Below are positions 11,099-23,349 of a stretch of DNA of 64,000 bases, piece by piece (the stretch's first letter is position 1; every line of letters starts with the position of its first letter). This DNA is from Poecilobothrus nobilitatus (Eukaryota; Arthropoda; Insecta; Diptera; Dolichopodidae). The notes beneath the pieces were generated by a model. The model was not told the origin of the DNA. It was given only the letters and a program-made list of their open reading frames with translations, and did not search any database. The DNA lies in NCBI GenBank assembly GCA_947095535.1, contig OX352772.1, positions 146,219,742 through 146,283,741 of the forward strand, read 5' to 3'. Position numbers and translations under genes: made by a program.

Positions 11099-11560
11099 CT
11101 ATAATATGAAGGAAAAAAAATTATTTATCAGATTACCAATTGAAAATATTGAAATTAAATATAAGCAAAAATGTATTAAAAATGCGTTTGAGGTTATATT
11201 AAAAAATATGAAAAAAATTGTTAAAAAGTGAAAATAAAGTTTTATTATTTTTTTATAATTAATAATTAATTTGAAATTTTTAATAAATAATATATCATTA
11301 TTAAAAGATATTTTATATACTTTGCTAACCTTATGCCAGCGCAGAAATATTTTATTATCCTTGACCCAAAGAAATTCGATTTGTAGGAATTTCTTTATTT
11401 TTTTCGCTTCAATATATAGCTTTGACTGCAAAGGAGTGAAGTGATTTCGTAGAAATATTTGGTTGGTGTTTCTTAATCCTAAATTCAGCTCTGCAGCGTA
11501 AAGGTGAATATATTTTCGTTTTTTTTTATCAGTAATTTATACTTTAACATGACAGAAGCT
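11099..11560 (-). pseudogene. LINE ORF1 C-terminal domain relic
   Basis: Reading leftward from about 11490, the sequence shows NQIFLRNHFTPLQSKLYIEA followed by EFLWVKDNKIFLR. This matches the ORF1 C-terminal domain consensus seen at 19740-19880 (YINERLTPHFSSLHKKTR, YVWVKEGKLYMYTRK). The continuous frame is 11431-11099. It is one of three ORF1-tail relics in the window. Confidence 0.55.
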
Positions 11561-13360
11561 AGTCCAACAATATAGAGTGTATTGCTTACATCTTTTTACA
11601 ACTTACAACTTACTTTTTTTACAACTTACAACTTGCTCACAACTTACTTTTTTTGTTTGAATAATTTTTTATATATTTTGAATACCGGTTGCAGGAACAT
11701 TTGCATCAATTTTATTAGAGATGTTTATTACTGTGTTGATAGGAAGTTGCTGGAAGTCCAGCTATAATTATGTTGTTTGTTTTTTAAGTTTGTTGAGTTT
11801 CATCCAGGATAGATTACAGCTTGTTCATTTTTTGTTCCAGGTAGGATGATTTATCTTCTGCTGGATGGGCATTTATCTCACTTCCAAAAAGTTTTGCTGT
11901 TTTAACAGCATTTAATATTTCATTGCTTACATTAACACATCTGACATGGAAGACACTATTAACAAACAGACGAGCATTGAATACTTTTGGAATTGCCAAC
12001 TAAAAGTGGAGCAAGATTTGGTAATTTTTTCCTTTTTTTTAATTTTCTTCCTCTAACTTTTAACCATTGCAGTTTATTAAATTAATAATACTGTATTAGT
12101 AACTTGGTTGTAAAAATTATTTTTATTTTTATTTGGTGTATTTTTATTTTGACTAATGCGTAAAAAATCGGGATAATGTTCCGCTAAAGAGTGATCATAG
12201 ATTTAAATTACGTCATCACATAACGTTAGCTTGTATCTCCAGGTTTCCGAATATATATGCCATTACTACCGATGCCGCCATCTAGTGGCCAAAAAATGCA
12301 TTACAAAATGCTCTTAACATTTGGTACTATTTTAATTAAACCGTCATATTTTTTCCCGTAAGACAATAAACCGGAACCATTTTCTAAAATATCGTAGAGC
12401 ATAATACTATCGTTAATATACATTTTGTTTTATATTAATCGGTACTACCGTTTCTGAGATATTGCAGTTCAAAGTGGGAATGAAAAAAAATAAAAATTCG
12501 AAATTTTCAAAAACACCTTATATTTATTATTATACCGTTAGAAAGTCCTCTTTACACTATTTTCAACGGTATATAACAAATATGATATATATTGGCAAAT
12601 AGCCCCACCAGGACACTAGCCCCAAATAGCCCCACCAGCCCCACTAGGACACAAATGCAAAACTGAAACAACAATTTGAATAAAAAAAATATTTGCATAC
12701 TTTATTTCACATACATTTGTTTTGCCTTTTTGTTTTCTTGTTGGAATATGTATGTAAAAATGTAAGTAGAATGCACTTTCGAGTTGGATACAATATCAAG
12801 TTGCATTTTGATAATTTGTTTAAGCGGAGTTTGGGGGTAGTTAGGCAGCCCCCACTTTTCTAAGATTTTTATTGTTCAAACATACATGTAAAAAAAAAAA
12901 ATTCAGTGCGATTTTATAGTTGGATTCAAAACCAGGATTTCTCTTTTTCCAGAATATTTATGTAATTATATTTTTTCCGCGAAAAAATGTTTATATCTGT
13001 TCAACTTCAACAAGTTTTGAAAAAAATGTTTACAGAATAAAATATATTACTTAAAGATTTTATTATTTTCATTCTAACAGAAATGATATTATATTAAGTT
13101 ATATCATTTAATGATATTATATTATATTAAGTTAGTTAGAATATTGTATTTTAAAATAAAAAGTGGTTTTATTGTGATTACAAATTAGTACAAGAAATTT
13201 AAGTAAAAATTTTAAAAAACTGACGACAGTTACAACTTTACAATGTAAGTACATACATAGAATCAATTTTTCTTTACTGTTTAAAACGAACAAAGATCAA
13301 CATTGTTGTAAGAAAAAAGGACTATTTTATTTAATTTTAAAATGTTTTTGATGGCTTTTT
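11561..13360. other. Non-coding DNA with short repeats
   Basis: Contains an ACAACTTACAACTTACT iteration at about 11598-11648, a CCCC-rich minisatellite at 12601-12652, and a copy of the dispersed GTTGGATTCAAAACCAGG motif at about 12905-12965. A 61-codon leftward frame at 11999-11814 has no recognised homology and no strong reason to be called a gene. Confidence 0.45.
12601..12652. repeat. Short GC-rich minisatellite (AGCCCCACCAGGACACT type)
   Basis: AGCCCCACCAGGACACTAG recurs imperfectly, with variants AGCCCCAAAT and AGCCCCACTAGGACACA. It stands out for its GC content in an AT-rich region. Confidence 0.6.
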
Positions 13361-14732
13361 ATACCCGTACGATAGTACCGGGTATAATAAAATTGATCCT
13401 CCGTTTCTAACACCTGGAAATAAGCAAGCTAAATATACCTTCAAAGGTATGGATCGGATTAGAATCAAATTCTGAGTCTTTGTCCTTCCTTCCGTCCGTC
13501 AGCACAATAACTCAAAAAAAAGGACAACACATCCATCAGCACGATAACAAAGATATTAGAGTCTTCCACTTAACACAAAATATTCTTGGATCAATTTGTA
13601 AGTTTCCTATTTGTTTTGGTTGAGATCCGACCAAAATTTCGGGTAGCTCTCGAACAACGAACTTTTCGATCTCCAAATTTTTCAAAAGTTCTACATCGTT
13701 TCAAGTAGAGCAACGAAATCTTAACTACAGCTAGACATCGTTAAAAAAATTAATTTTATGGAAATCTTTTCTGTAGCCGTACTCGTTATAGAACTACAGC
13801 CTCCTAAAGTTCGAAAAATTTAGAAATAAATTGTTACAACGCAAGTTCTATAAGATATATCTTAAATCTGAAAACGCCACACGATAACGGCTTTTATTAG
13901 CTTTACAAATATATATATACATAATAATTACTAAATATGTATTTTTGCATCATCTATCTATTGACACCTGACCCCCCTTTTAAGCTGTAAGGCGTCGAAA
14001 ACTGAAAATTACTTCCTTTTTTGAAACACGTGGAACTTGAACACCTGTTAAAAATTTTTTGAAGTAATACATAAACATTAAAGCTGCAACATTATACTTT
14101 CATTTCTGTTAACAATGTGTCTTAATAATATAGGTTTACCTTAAAATTGACTGATTATAAAAATTGATTGATTATAAAAAAAATATAATGGTTGCTTGAC
14201 AAATTTATATTTATATGATATTGGTATATACCCTACTTATAACATTATGTTTACTTACATATCGTATATGTTACTGATGAACGAATGAGATATAATAAGA
14301 ATATATAGATATGTATGTAGATGTATACATATACCGGCGTATATATACGTATTTACTTGTATTTTAAGAAATGATTCTATGAACGAACAATTTTTAAAGA
14401 ATCATTGTAAACAATGTATGGCGATATATAATAATATACATATATGAATAAATACGCATATTACTGTATATTTGGTATTTTGTAGTAAGTATAAATTAAT
14501 ATATATTTGCGGCTTAGTATTAAATAGTACTAGGTATATCATATTTGGAAAATTTTTGGATTGATAATCGTTAGGTAGAAGGTTAGAATCTGCTTTTGAA
14601 GAATCATATAATATATATAAACCATAGTTCTAGAAATTATCAAATTCACGCAAATTATTTTAAAATACTGAAAAAATAATATTATAAGCAGAGTGACAGA
14701 CTATGAGCATAATAACGGGTTCGTATGGGTAT
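13361..14732 (+). mobile_element. Interspersed repeat family T, copy 1
   Basis: Starts ATACCCGTACGATAGTACC and ends in TCGTATGGGTAT, the inverse of its start with one difference. Internal landmarks shared with the copies at 21610-23086 (inverted) and 26276-27345 are CTTCAAAGGTATGGATCGG, a TCCGTCCGTCAG stretch, an AACACCTGTTAAAAATTTTT block and GCTGCAACATTATACTTTCA. No transposase is encoded. About 30 bp of similarity to copy 2 continues past the right end (CTAAGAGTTAACAAAGGCAA), so the true boundary may lie slightly further out. Confidence 0.7.
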
Positions 14733-15683
14733 CTAAGAGTTAACAAAGGCAATTGTATTCTTTTAAGTAATTTTTAATTTTAATTTACTTTGAATACCAT
14801 AAATTTTCTAACGACCTATGTATGTAAATGGATCCTAGTGAGAATTAATTGAAAATCTAGCATAATTAATTTAAAAATTATCTAGCATAAATAATTTTCT
14901 TGTTATTGATAAAAGCACTATCTAACTAATAATCTATATTTCATATGATTTGGATTCATTTACATAGATCAGAAAAAAAATTTATAGAATTCAAAGCAAA
15001 TTAAAAATAATTAATATATGTATGTATTCAGTTATTATTATTAAAAAAAAAAATAATTTTATTATTTTACTCGTACGTGAAAATTTTATCGTACGTCTAA
15101 AATAATAATATTCATTTTCTATTGAATATTGAGCTTAAAATAATAAAATTGACAACTGAATTTGCTTGTATAACATTTTTAATCAAATATAATTTAAAAC
15201 TAAATTTTTTAGTTTTTGATATTTAAAATTGAAAAAAAAAAAAATTTCAGTGATGCAGTTCAATAATAGCTAAAACTTAAATATAAAAACCTTAAATATA
15301 TAAAATATAAACCTTAAATATATAATAAAATATATAAACCTTAAATATATTTAATCGTTTGAAATAATTTTTTGTTTCACTTGTGATACATTGTGATTGC
15401 TTAAGAGGTATTCCGCTCTTGGTAATATTTCTTACCTATTAATTACCTTACATATTAATTTACCGCGACTGAATTCGTTGAATTTAGTTTTAACGGATTT
15501 TCTTATTCGAAATAGTAAAAGATATGATAAAAATTGTAATATATAAGTTCAGAACTTGGGAAGTGCTTTACTTTTCTCTTCTTTGCATGTGCTGTAAATA
15601 ATTTAGAACGTTCAAAAATGTAAAAAGCGATTTATGCAAGTCTGGTATATCTTTTATGATATGCAAAAGAAGAAAAAGAAATT
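14733..15683. other. AT-rich non-coding DNA
   Basis: Contains a short tandem CCTTAAATATATAAAATATAAA iteration (about 15289-15350). No gene seen. Confidence 0.45.
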
Positions 15684-15699
15684 TTAATAGTAAGTTAAG

Positions 15700-16460
15700 A
15701 AATACTGAAAAAATTTTAAATTTTTAAGAAATACCGAAGAATTCAATTTACCCCACATTTCTTCCCTAAATAAGTGGTCACCAATTATTTTAATAAAATC
15801 AGATTTTAATAATAAAAATATAACTGAATTAGATGTTATCTTTTCAAATTTAGATTCTCTTTCTAAAGATGCAGTATTAGTTTTTGATAAAATAGCTATA
15901 CAAGAAAGAATCTTTTGTAATTTTGTATTGGATGAAAAAATTTCCGACAATGGTGACGAAAGGACAAAAGATGTCGCAAAATACATTTGTGTAATTATGC
16001 TAAGTACCTAATACATAATTGGAAATATGTGTTTAGTTACATACATACATCAAAAACAGGTATTAGTAGTCAGGTTCTAGAAAATTTATTAACCTAAAAT
16101 TTAAATGGAAGTTTCAATCTGAATCTTAATATAAGAGCAGTTATTTGTGATCAGGGACCTAATAATAGAAAATACTTTAAAATTATTAATAATTTCAACG
16201 GGGAACAAAAAAAGGTTTCGAACTTTTCGATCCAGTTCACTTAGTTAAGTCTCTTCGCAACACATTGCTCAAATATAATTTAAATACTGGTGATGGTGAA
16301 GTTTCATTTAAAATAATTCAGTCGCTTTACTTTTAAGAGGCAACAGTCAAAAAATGTGCCCCAAACTTTTGAAAAAAGATTTAAATTAGCATGTCAGGTT
16401 CTTAGTCATTCAATTTCTGTTGCTATTAAGACATTAGTTTCAGATACTGAACTTTTCATT
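15700..16460 (+). pseudogene. Second P-element/THAP9-type transposase relic
   Basis: Forward-strand translation shows LPHISSLNKWSP, then KDAVLVFDKIAIQE, then IRAVICDQGPNNRKYF, and finally LACQVLSHSISVAIKTLVSD, in several frames. These line up in order with the RNase H-like region of the relic at 6191-8601 (LPHKASLYRWSP, REAVLVFDEIAI, IRAIVCDQGSNN). The N-terminal THAP finger and the C-terminal NQDLIEN region are missing. It is a different lineage and more decayed. It ends against the gypsy relic at about 16460. Confidence 0.7.
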
Positions 16461-17880
16461 GTTGTTAGGATGTACCACTATGGTGGCAGAACATAAGGCT
16501 TGTTTTACTCTTGCAAAAACAGATTCACATTCAGAGGACCAAAGCAAACCTCCTTTGATTTCTTGGAGCTCTGAAAACGTGCTATGTGTGTATGATTAGG
16601 TGCCAGAAGAGTTGCCAGGTTTTCAATAAAACGATGGTAATAATTTACCATGCCTAAAAGTCGTTGGACTTGCAGCAGTGACACAGCCTAAAAGTGATGG
16701 GAAGTTTAAGAAAGCCAGGGGAAGTTTAAAATATATCCATTTATCTCTGGATGTAGCAATACCTTTTTCCGAAATATTATAACTCAGGAATTCTAAGGAG
16801 GGTACGCTAAAAATACATTTGGATGGCCTAACATTTATCACAAATTCGGCGAGCCTTTTAAAGAGAATATTTAAATGCTATTCATGCATTTCGGTAGTTT
16901 TACTGGCTTCCGTTATTGCCGTTTTTCATACGTCTTCGGCGCGACTGATATCTGATGATACGTGTGATAAAGGTCTATTTTAAAAAAAATTATACATCCT
17001 TCTAACTTGATAGAAAAATCATGTATATGCGGTATCGGATAACGGTCTGGGACTGTTACAGCATTTAGATGTCTGTGATCACCGCAAGATTTCCAAATTC
17101 CACATTTTTTTCCTGAACAAATGGAGTGGAAATGGAAGATAAAGATGGTCTATATATACTTAACTCTATTATGTGCTGAAACTCGGACTGAGCGCTTTTA
17201 TGTATAGTAGGATCAAAACAACACGGTTTTGAAAATGGGAGATGGCCATTGGTGATGGTGTACCACATTATGTTTGACAGAAATTGGAAAATCAGGAGGA
17301 GCCAACAAAGATGGAAAATTTCCGCATTGATTTAAAACCCCTGTGGTGTAATAGTATCTACATTGGCCGAAAATGCATTTACAGACAGAGACGTGACTGT
17401 GTCAACTAGTCGTTTATTCTTAAGATCTACTAAAAAACTGTATTTGGCCAAGAAATCTGCAGCAATAATTGGTCTGTTTACTTGAGCTAGGATGAAATGG
17501 TGTTTGAAAATACGACGCAGTCCAAGATCGACATTAATTAATTCTGTACCGAAGTTAGGAATTATTGTTCCATTAGCGGCAAATAAAATGAGGTTTGAAT
17601 CCTTTGAAATCTTTTGAAAAAAAATATTATGAGGAATAACTGATAAATCTGCACCTGTATCGATGAAAAATTTTAAAGAATTTTTTTTATCTGTTATAAA
17701 CAGACGACGATTTGTATTTGAAATTCTGTTGTCAGCCGACAAATTGGCCTATAGGGTGGAAATTTAATATTGGAACCGTATATTTCGTCCTCGACTGTAA
17801 CCGAACCTGAAGGTGTTGTTCGCTTATCCCCAGTCATAACTAAACACTTTAAGTTAAGAATACAGAAAAAGGGAAACAGC
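16461..17880 (-). pseudogene. Ty3/gypsy pol relic (protease and N-terminal RT)
   Basis: Leftward, 17742-17332 encodes a retropepsin domain: FFIDTGADLSVIP with the DTG catalytic motif and RPIIAADFLAKYSFLVDL near its end. Downstream are QSEFQHIIELSIYRPS (17268-17065), then SCGDHRHLNAVTVPDRYPIP and FFKIDLYHTYHQISVAP in shifted frames (about 17100-16920), and INVRPSKCIFSVPSLEFL at 16841-16623. This is the protease-to-RT order of Ty3/gypsy elements. The catalytic YxDD block is not visible, so RT appears internally deleted. No LTRs, RNase H or integrase were seen; the copy is truncated. Confidence 0.8.
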
Positions 17881-17882
17881 AA

Positions 17883-18790
17883 ATGAAAATTTAAAGAAAA
17901 GAGAAAAATATAAAACTCACTGGTAAAAAAAAATAAAAATATATATATATTCGTTTACTTTATTCCAAAAATATTTTTGTCGTTTTGTTTATTGCTCGTA
18001 AATCGAATATAATTGTACTATAAACTCAAATAATTATGTTTTATTAAAATTTAAAATTATTACATTATTTCTTTTAATTCTTTTTTTAAATATAATTTTA
18101 AATAGTAAAATTTATTTTATTGATTTTTATTAAAGTAATTTTAAATGGTAAAATTAATTATTATTTTAACTTACTACTTAACTATGGAAAGGTATTGTGT
18201 GCTTTATGTGCTATTTAAATGTGGCTGTGTACTGTGATTTTTGCTGTACTGTACTTGTTAGTTGTTATATTCATTTATTACTTCAATCATTTACAAATGT
18301 GTGCAATGAAATTTAACACAGCAAAATAAAAATATATTTTGTATTTTTTTGTTTATATTACTTAAGTTTTAATATATTAGCTACCTAAAACAAAAATTTT
18401 ATATATTATTTATATTAAAATATTTTGATTTTTTATAAATTATAAAAAATGTAATTAAAATAAATATTAACTTTAATATAATAGAATTTGAATTATTAAA
18501 ACAAGAAATACATACATATGTATATATAAATAATAAATTTGCATGCATATATAATATGTAAAAACAAATGCAATTAAAAACAAAATTTGTTTACATATGT
18601 ATATCTGTATCTACATACACATGCAAATAGATAGAAAAAATATAGAAAGAATTTAGAAAGTATATAGAAAGAAAAAAGATGTATAAAATAATGTATTTTA
18701 AAATAAAAAAATGTTTCAAATAAAAAAAGTATTATTATTTATAATAGAATACACAAGATGTTGACGAGACCTTGCCAACAAGTAAAAAAA
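17883..18790. other. AT-rich non-coding DNA
   Basis: Low-complexity A/T-rich sequence with short ATATGTATATA runs. No coding similarity seen. Confidence 0.45.
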
Positions 18791-19562
18791 AAAAATTTTA
18801 AAAAAAACAAAAACAGCACGTTGTTCCAGCATGATTTTCGAAAAAGTACGGACCAAATACACCACCAGACCACAACGCACACCAAACCTTGACTCGTTGT
18901 GGATGCGTTGGCTTTTCTTGGATCACGTGAGGGTTTTCTTCTCCCCAAATATGGCAAAATTTGTTTATTAACGTAGCAATCGATCTGGAAATGTGCTTCG
19001 TCATTTTGAAAAATCGTCGCTTTGTTCCAGTATCCAATTGATAAAGGCCCGCCGCATGGAATGATCTTGTAGCAGCAATTCTTGTGTCAATTGAACTTTG
19101 TGGGCCTTCAACGCTAAATCTTTGTGCATAATATGCCATACAGTTGACTCAGAAAGTCCCAATTGTTGTGAACGTCGGGAAATTGACATGGTGGGGTCAG
19201 CTGTAACATTATCACTCACAGCACTGACAACCTTGTGAACGACCGGCACGAAAATACTGATTTCTTTCTCGATCTTTTACTGCACCAGTTTCTTGAAATT
19301 TCCGTACAATATTACCAATTTGTTGCTCAGTTGGACGATTAATGTCGACGATACACATCGCGTAATTTGCGAAATACATTTCTTACAGAACGACCATTTT
19401 CATAAAATAATTTAATAATTTCAATACGTTCTTGTGTATACGGCTCCATTTTTATAAATTGCAAACATTCAACTGTCAAAATGACATATAATATGGGTGC
19501 GTTCAATGTTTGAAGTGTGTTACACAAGCGCCTACTTTTGGAAACTCAATTTGAAAGACCCT
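18791..19562 (-). pseudogene. Tc1/mariner-superfamily transposase relic, 3'-truncated
   Basis: The 5' terminal repeat is at 19562 (reverse strand AGGGTCTTTCAAATTGAGTT). The N-terminal helix-turn-helix MEPYTQERIEIIKLFYENG lies at about 19450-19340. The second helix-turn-helix region follows, with SMSISRRSQQLGLSESTVW-type sequence (19249-19001). Then come CHIWGEENPHVIQ and HPQRVKVWCALWSGGVFGPY (19139-18798). Frames change twice, and the element stops in an A-rich stretch before the C-terminal half, where the last catalytic acid would be. It shares its 5' end and coding sequence with the mariner copy at 32818. Confidence 0.8.
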
Positions 19563-21240
19563 ATAAAAGATACATACACAATACAAAATACTGAAAACTC
19601 TGGTGAGCCAAAACTAGTTGTAAGTCTCAAGAATAGTGATATAAAGAAAAAGATTATGAAAGCTAAAAACTATAAATTGTAATAAATGAAAGGGAAAACT
19701 ATAAATTGTAATAAAACTTTCCCAGATACTGAAACTCCTAATTCGCTAATTATCTACATAAATGAAAGACTAACTCCTCATTTTAGTTCATTACATAAGA
19801 AAACTAGATATCTTAAGAAGAAGAAGGTGATAAAATATGTTTGGGTTAAGGAAGGAAAATTATATATGTATACGAGAAAATGACAAAAGCAAGACTATAC
19901 GTCTTGTAAATGAAAATAATCTACAAATTTTCTATGATAAATAATAACACTTGCATAGATTATAATACTTTCCTTAATACTCAAGTATATACATTAGGCA
20001 AAATCGATGATTTGAAATTTAATAAAGATAAGTCACTGAAAATCATGTATCTAAATATTCGAAGTTTAAAATATAAAATGAAGGAAATAGAATATATGTT
20101 AAATAAGTTAGATTCAACAATACACTTAATAATATTTACTGAATCGTGAATTCTTGATGATGAAGTCGATTTAGTTAATCTGAAATATTATACCAAAATT
20201 TTTTCCTGTTGTGCTAATAAGAAGGGTGGAGGAATTGGGCTATTTATACATGAAACCATAAAACATAATGTAAATAAAATTTATTGTGATAACTTCAATA
20301 GTATTTTGTCATTTAAAATTTTAACAACAAATAATAATTTAGATTTGTCCATAATTTACAGACCAGCAGTTAAGAATCAGGATTCACTTCGGAAATTTTT
20401 CATTTTGTTTGATGCACATTTAGCTGAATTAAATAGCAAATATTCCATGGTGATTGGAGATTTTAACTTCAATATTCTGAATTTGACCGACAAAAATATT
20501 CTGAAATACAAATATATTGTGGAATCAAGTGGCTTTCACTTATATTCCGTAACTCGGACTGCTACTGGTACATCCATAGATCACGTATTGTTTAATAATT
20601 TAACAACAAAAGTTAATATTTCATATTTAAACACTAATTTTACCGATCATAATATGTTATTATTAAAAAACCAATGTCAAACTATTGAAAAGACAACTGT
20701 CAAATTACATTATTGGCACATCGTCAAGTGTTACCGAGACAATTTGTAAAAATATAGTAGACAGCATGCAAAAATGTGTAGTAGAAGCCACTTTAGAAAA
20801 GAAATGTACCAAATCAATTAGATTTAGTAAACCATGTATTGATCGTCAATGTATCCAATTCATTAAGAACAAAAATTATTGTCACAAAAAGCATGTTGCA
20901 AATCTGAACGAGCCATACATCAAAGAAAAATAAAATTACTGGCTAAATAAATTAACTTCAGTTAAAAGGAAAAAACGTAGGATTTATGAGAATAAATTTA
21001 AAAATTGCACTAACAACCTTAAAGCAAAATGGGATCTAATTAAAGAAATAATAAATGATGGTACTAATAAAAATAAAACAAGCGATTTTTTTAACCAACA
21101 AAATTTATTAATTATAGATAAGTCTTTTAAAATTAATGAGTATAATAAACTATACTGTAATATAGGTAAGAACATGGCTGAAACTTTCACAACAATATAT
21201 ACCCCAGAGATAAGGAGTAATAATAGATGTTATTTTAAGT
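19563..21240 (+). pseudogene. CR1/Jockey-group LINE relic: ORF1 tail, endonuclease and linker, RT missing
   Basis: An ORF1 C-terminal domain is present at 19566-19882 (SGEPKLVVSLKNSDIKKK, NERLTPHFSSLHK, KYVWVKEGKLYMYTRK). A small tandem duplication near 19668-19715 disrupts its frame. The ORF2 endonuclease follows at 19910-20740: LKIMYLNIRSL, HLIIFTES followed by a TGA where Trp is expected (20147-20149), KKGGGIGLFIHE, MVIGDFNFNILN (catalytic Asp-Asn), TGTSIDHVLF and NFTDHNMLLL (His). The linker runs to about 21240 and then ends before the reverse transcriptase. The left end abuts the mariner terminus at 19562, so the mariner may have inserted into this LINE. Confidence 0.75.
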
Positions 21241-21609
21241 ATATTACTGAAGTATAATTGTAAATTTAGAATGTTGTAAAAATAATAATTTAGTAAAAAG
21301 AAATTTTTTTTTTTAAGTAAAATTAGTAGTAATAAATATGTATATATTTCAATAGTAATATAAATAATTTAAGTAATGTAAAAGAATTAAGTTATGTAAA
21401 TTGTAAGTTAAGTAAAAGAAAAAAAATAAAAAATATTTCATAAATTTAGCGTGGAAATATAATAGTTTTTTTGTTTGTAAATTAAGATAACAATGTAAAG
21501 TGAAATTCTTACTAATCAAATAAAAATTAAATAATGAATTAACTTCTTTTTTTTGACTTAAAATTAGTATTAAACGAGGAAGAATACAGTTGCCTTTGTC
21601 AACTCTTAG
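21241..21609. other. AT-rich spacer
   Basis: No gene seen. The last part shares about 30 bp with the flank of repeat T copy 1 (CCTTTGTCAACTCTTAGAT in this orientation). Confidence 0.45.
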
Positions 21610-23086
21610 ATACCCGTACGACCCGTTAGTATGTTCATAGCCTGTCACTCTGCTTATAATATTATTTTTTTAAGTTTTTAGTATTTTAAAATAATTTGGG
21701 TGAATTTTATAATTTCTAGAACTATGGTATGTACATATATTCAAACTATATGTTTACACATTCTTCAAAAGCAGATTCTAACCTTCCACATAACGATTAT
21801 CAATCCAAAACTTTTTCAAATATTCTATAGTACCATTTAATACTAAGCGGTAAATGTATATTAAATTACAAAATAGTAAATATAATTTTAAATATTATAT
21901 TATATTAATGCGTACATAGTATATTTATATTGTTATAAGTATATCGCAATACATTGCAATATTTCTTTAAAAATATTTCCATTCATAGAATAATTTTTTA
22001 TAAGTACAATAAAATACATATGTATATGTATGTAAATACGGCGCTATATAATATACATCTATACTCTTATCATTCATTCATCAGTGACATATACGATATG
22101 TAAATAAACATGATATTATATAAGTATGTATGTATATCAATATCATATAAATAAAAATTCTTCAAGCAACCGTTATGTTGTTTATTTATTTAAATTTTTT
22201 TGTACTACGCATTATATCCTCAACAATTTCAAATTATCGAGTAAAACAAAATGCAAAAAATTCGTTAAAGAAATTTGTTAGAAAATTTGAAAAAATCAAA
22301 TAACATTTTCGTCAATTATAAAGTAACCCTATATTATTAAAAAAAGTTGTTAACAGAAATAAGAGTATAATGTTGAAGCTTTAATTTTTGTGTATTACTT
22401 CAAAAAAATTTTAACAGGTGTTCAAGTTACAGGTGTTTTAAAATAGGAAATTTTCAGTTTTTCACCCCTTACTGCTCCTAAACGGGGGTGATACAAAAAA
22501 AATTTCTGAAATGACTCATACTTATTTTCAAAGATCTAACTTCTATCAAAATTTCAAGTTTCCGACTTAAACCGTTTAGAAGATAGAAAGGTTAAAGGAT
22601 TTTGCAAAATTTGAGTTTCGCATAATGGTAAATTAAGACACCACCGACATGCCACAAGACACCACAGACAGACACCGTATGCCACAAATATATATTTATT
22701 GTATATATACTTTTAAAGCTAATAAAACCAGTAATCGTTTTCCGTTTTCAAAATGAAGATATACCTTATACAACTTGTGGTATAACAATTTAAATATAGA
22801 GCTTTTTTGAACCTTTGGGATCTGTTGCTCCGTAACGGGTGGGGAACTCAACCAAAAAAAATAGGGAACCTACAAATTGCTCCTAGAATATTTTGTGTAA
22901 ATTTCAAGATTCTAGCTTTCTTAGTTTTTGAGTTAGCATGCTGACGGACGGCCGGACATGGCTCAATCGACTTAGAATTTTTTTCTGATCCGATCCATAC
23001 CTTTGAAGGTATATCTAGCTCGCTTATTTCGAGGTGTTACAAACGGAGGAGTAATTTTATTATACCCGATCCTATCGTACGGGTAT
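21610..23086 (-). mobile_element. Interspersed repeat family T, copy 2 (inverted)
   Basis: Bounded by ATACCCGTACGACCCG at the left and CGTACGGGTAT at the right, a 12-bp terminal inverted repeat. Its reverse complement aligns with the whole of 13361-14732 and most of 26276-27345. On the reverse strand the core AGTCGATTGAGCCATGTCCG lies near 22960-22940, a motif I associate with fly interspersed repeats. There is no coding capacity, so this is a non-autonomous element. Confidence 0.75.
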
Positions 23087-23244
23087 AAAGAACTAACAAA
23101 TTTACGAAGCAAATTTACAAATTTACGAATTTTATAATTTAATATTATATTATATATAAAGCTGTTTCTAACAAATGCATGAAACCACTCACTCATTTCG
23201 TATCAAAAAGATGAAGCACTTCTAGATGTGCTAGAGATTAGCTG

Positions 23245-23320
23245 CAAAAGGCATTTGATAGAGTTTGGTGTGAAACCATCCAGAAATTACATCTTTACAT
23301 TCTTTTCAGTTCCAAAGGAG
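23245..23320 (+). pseudogene. Tiny LINE reverse-transcriptase fragment
   Basis: One frame reads QKAFDRVWCETIQKLHLY, close to the conserved KAFDRVW block around RT motif A. No other RT motif is in frame, so this is a scrap directly before the satellite array. Confidence 0.35.
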
Positions 23321-23349
23321 CGCTTTTAGCCCTTTTTATGTTGTATTTT

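Noticed and set aside
11814..11999. Leftward 61-codon frame starting MAIPKVFNARLF
   Set aside because: Balanced composition caught my eye, but there is no homology, no continuation and no neighbour that explains it; it may be a scrap of an element I cannot name.
12230..12480. Possible regulatory region (ACGTCATCACATAACG and neighbouring words)
   Set aside because: CRE-like words occur by chance and no gene lies nearby.
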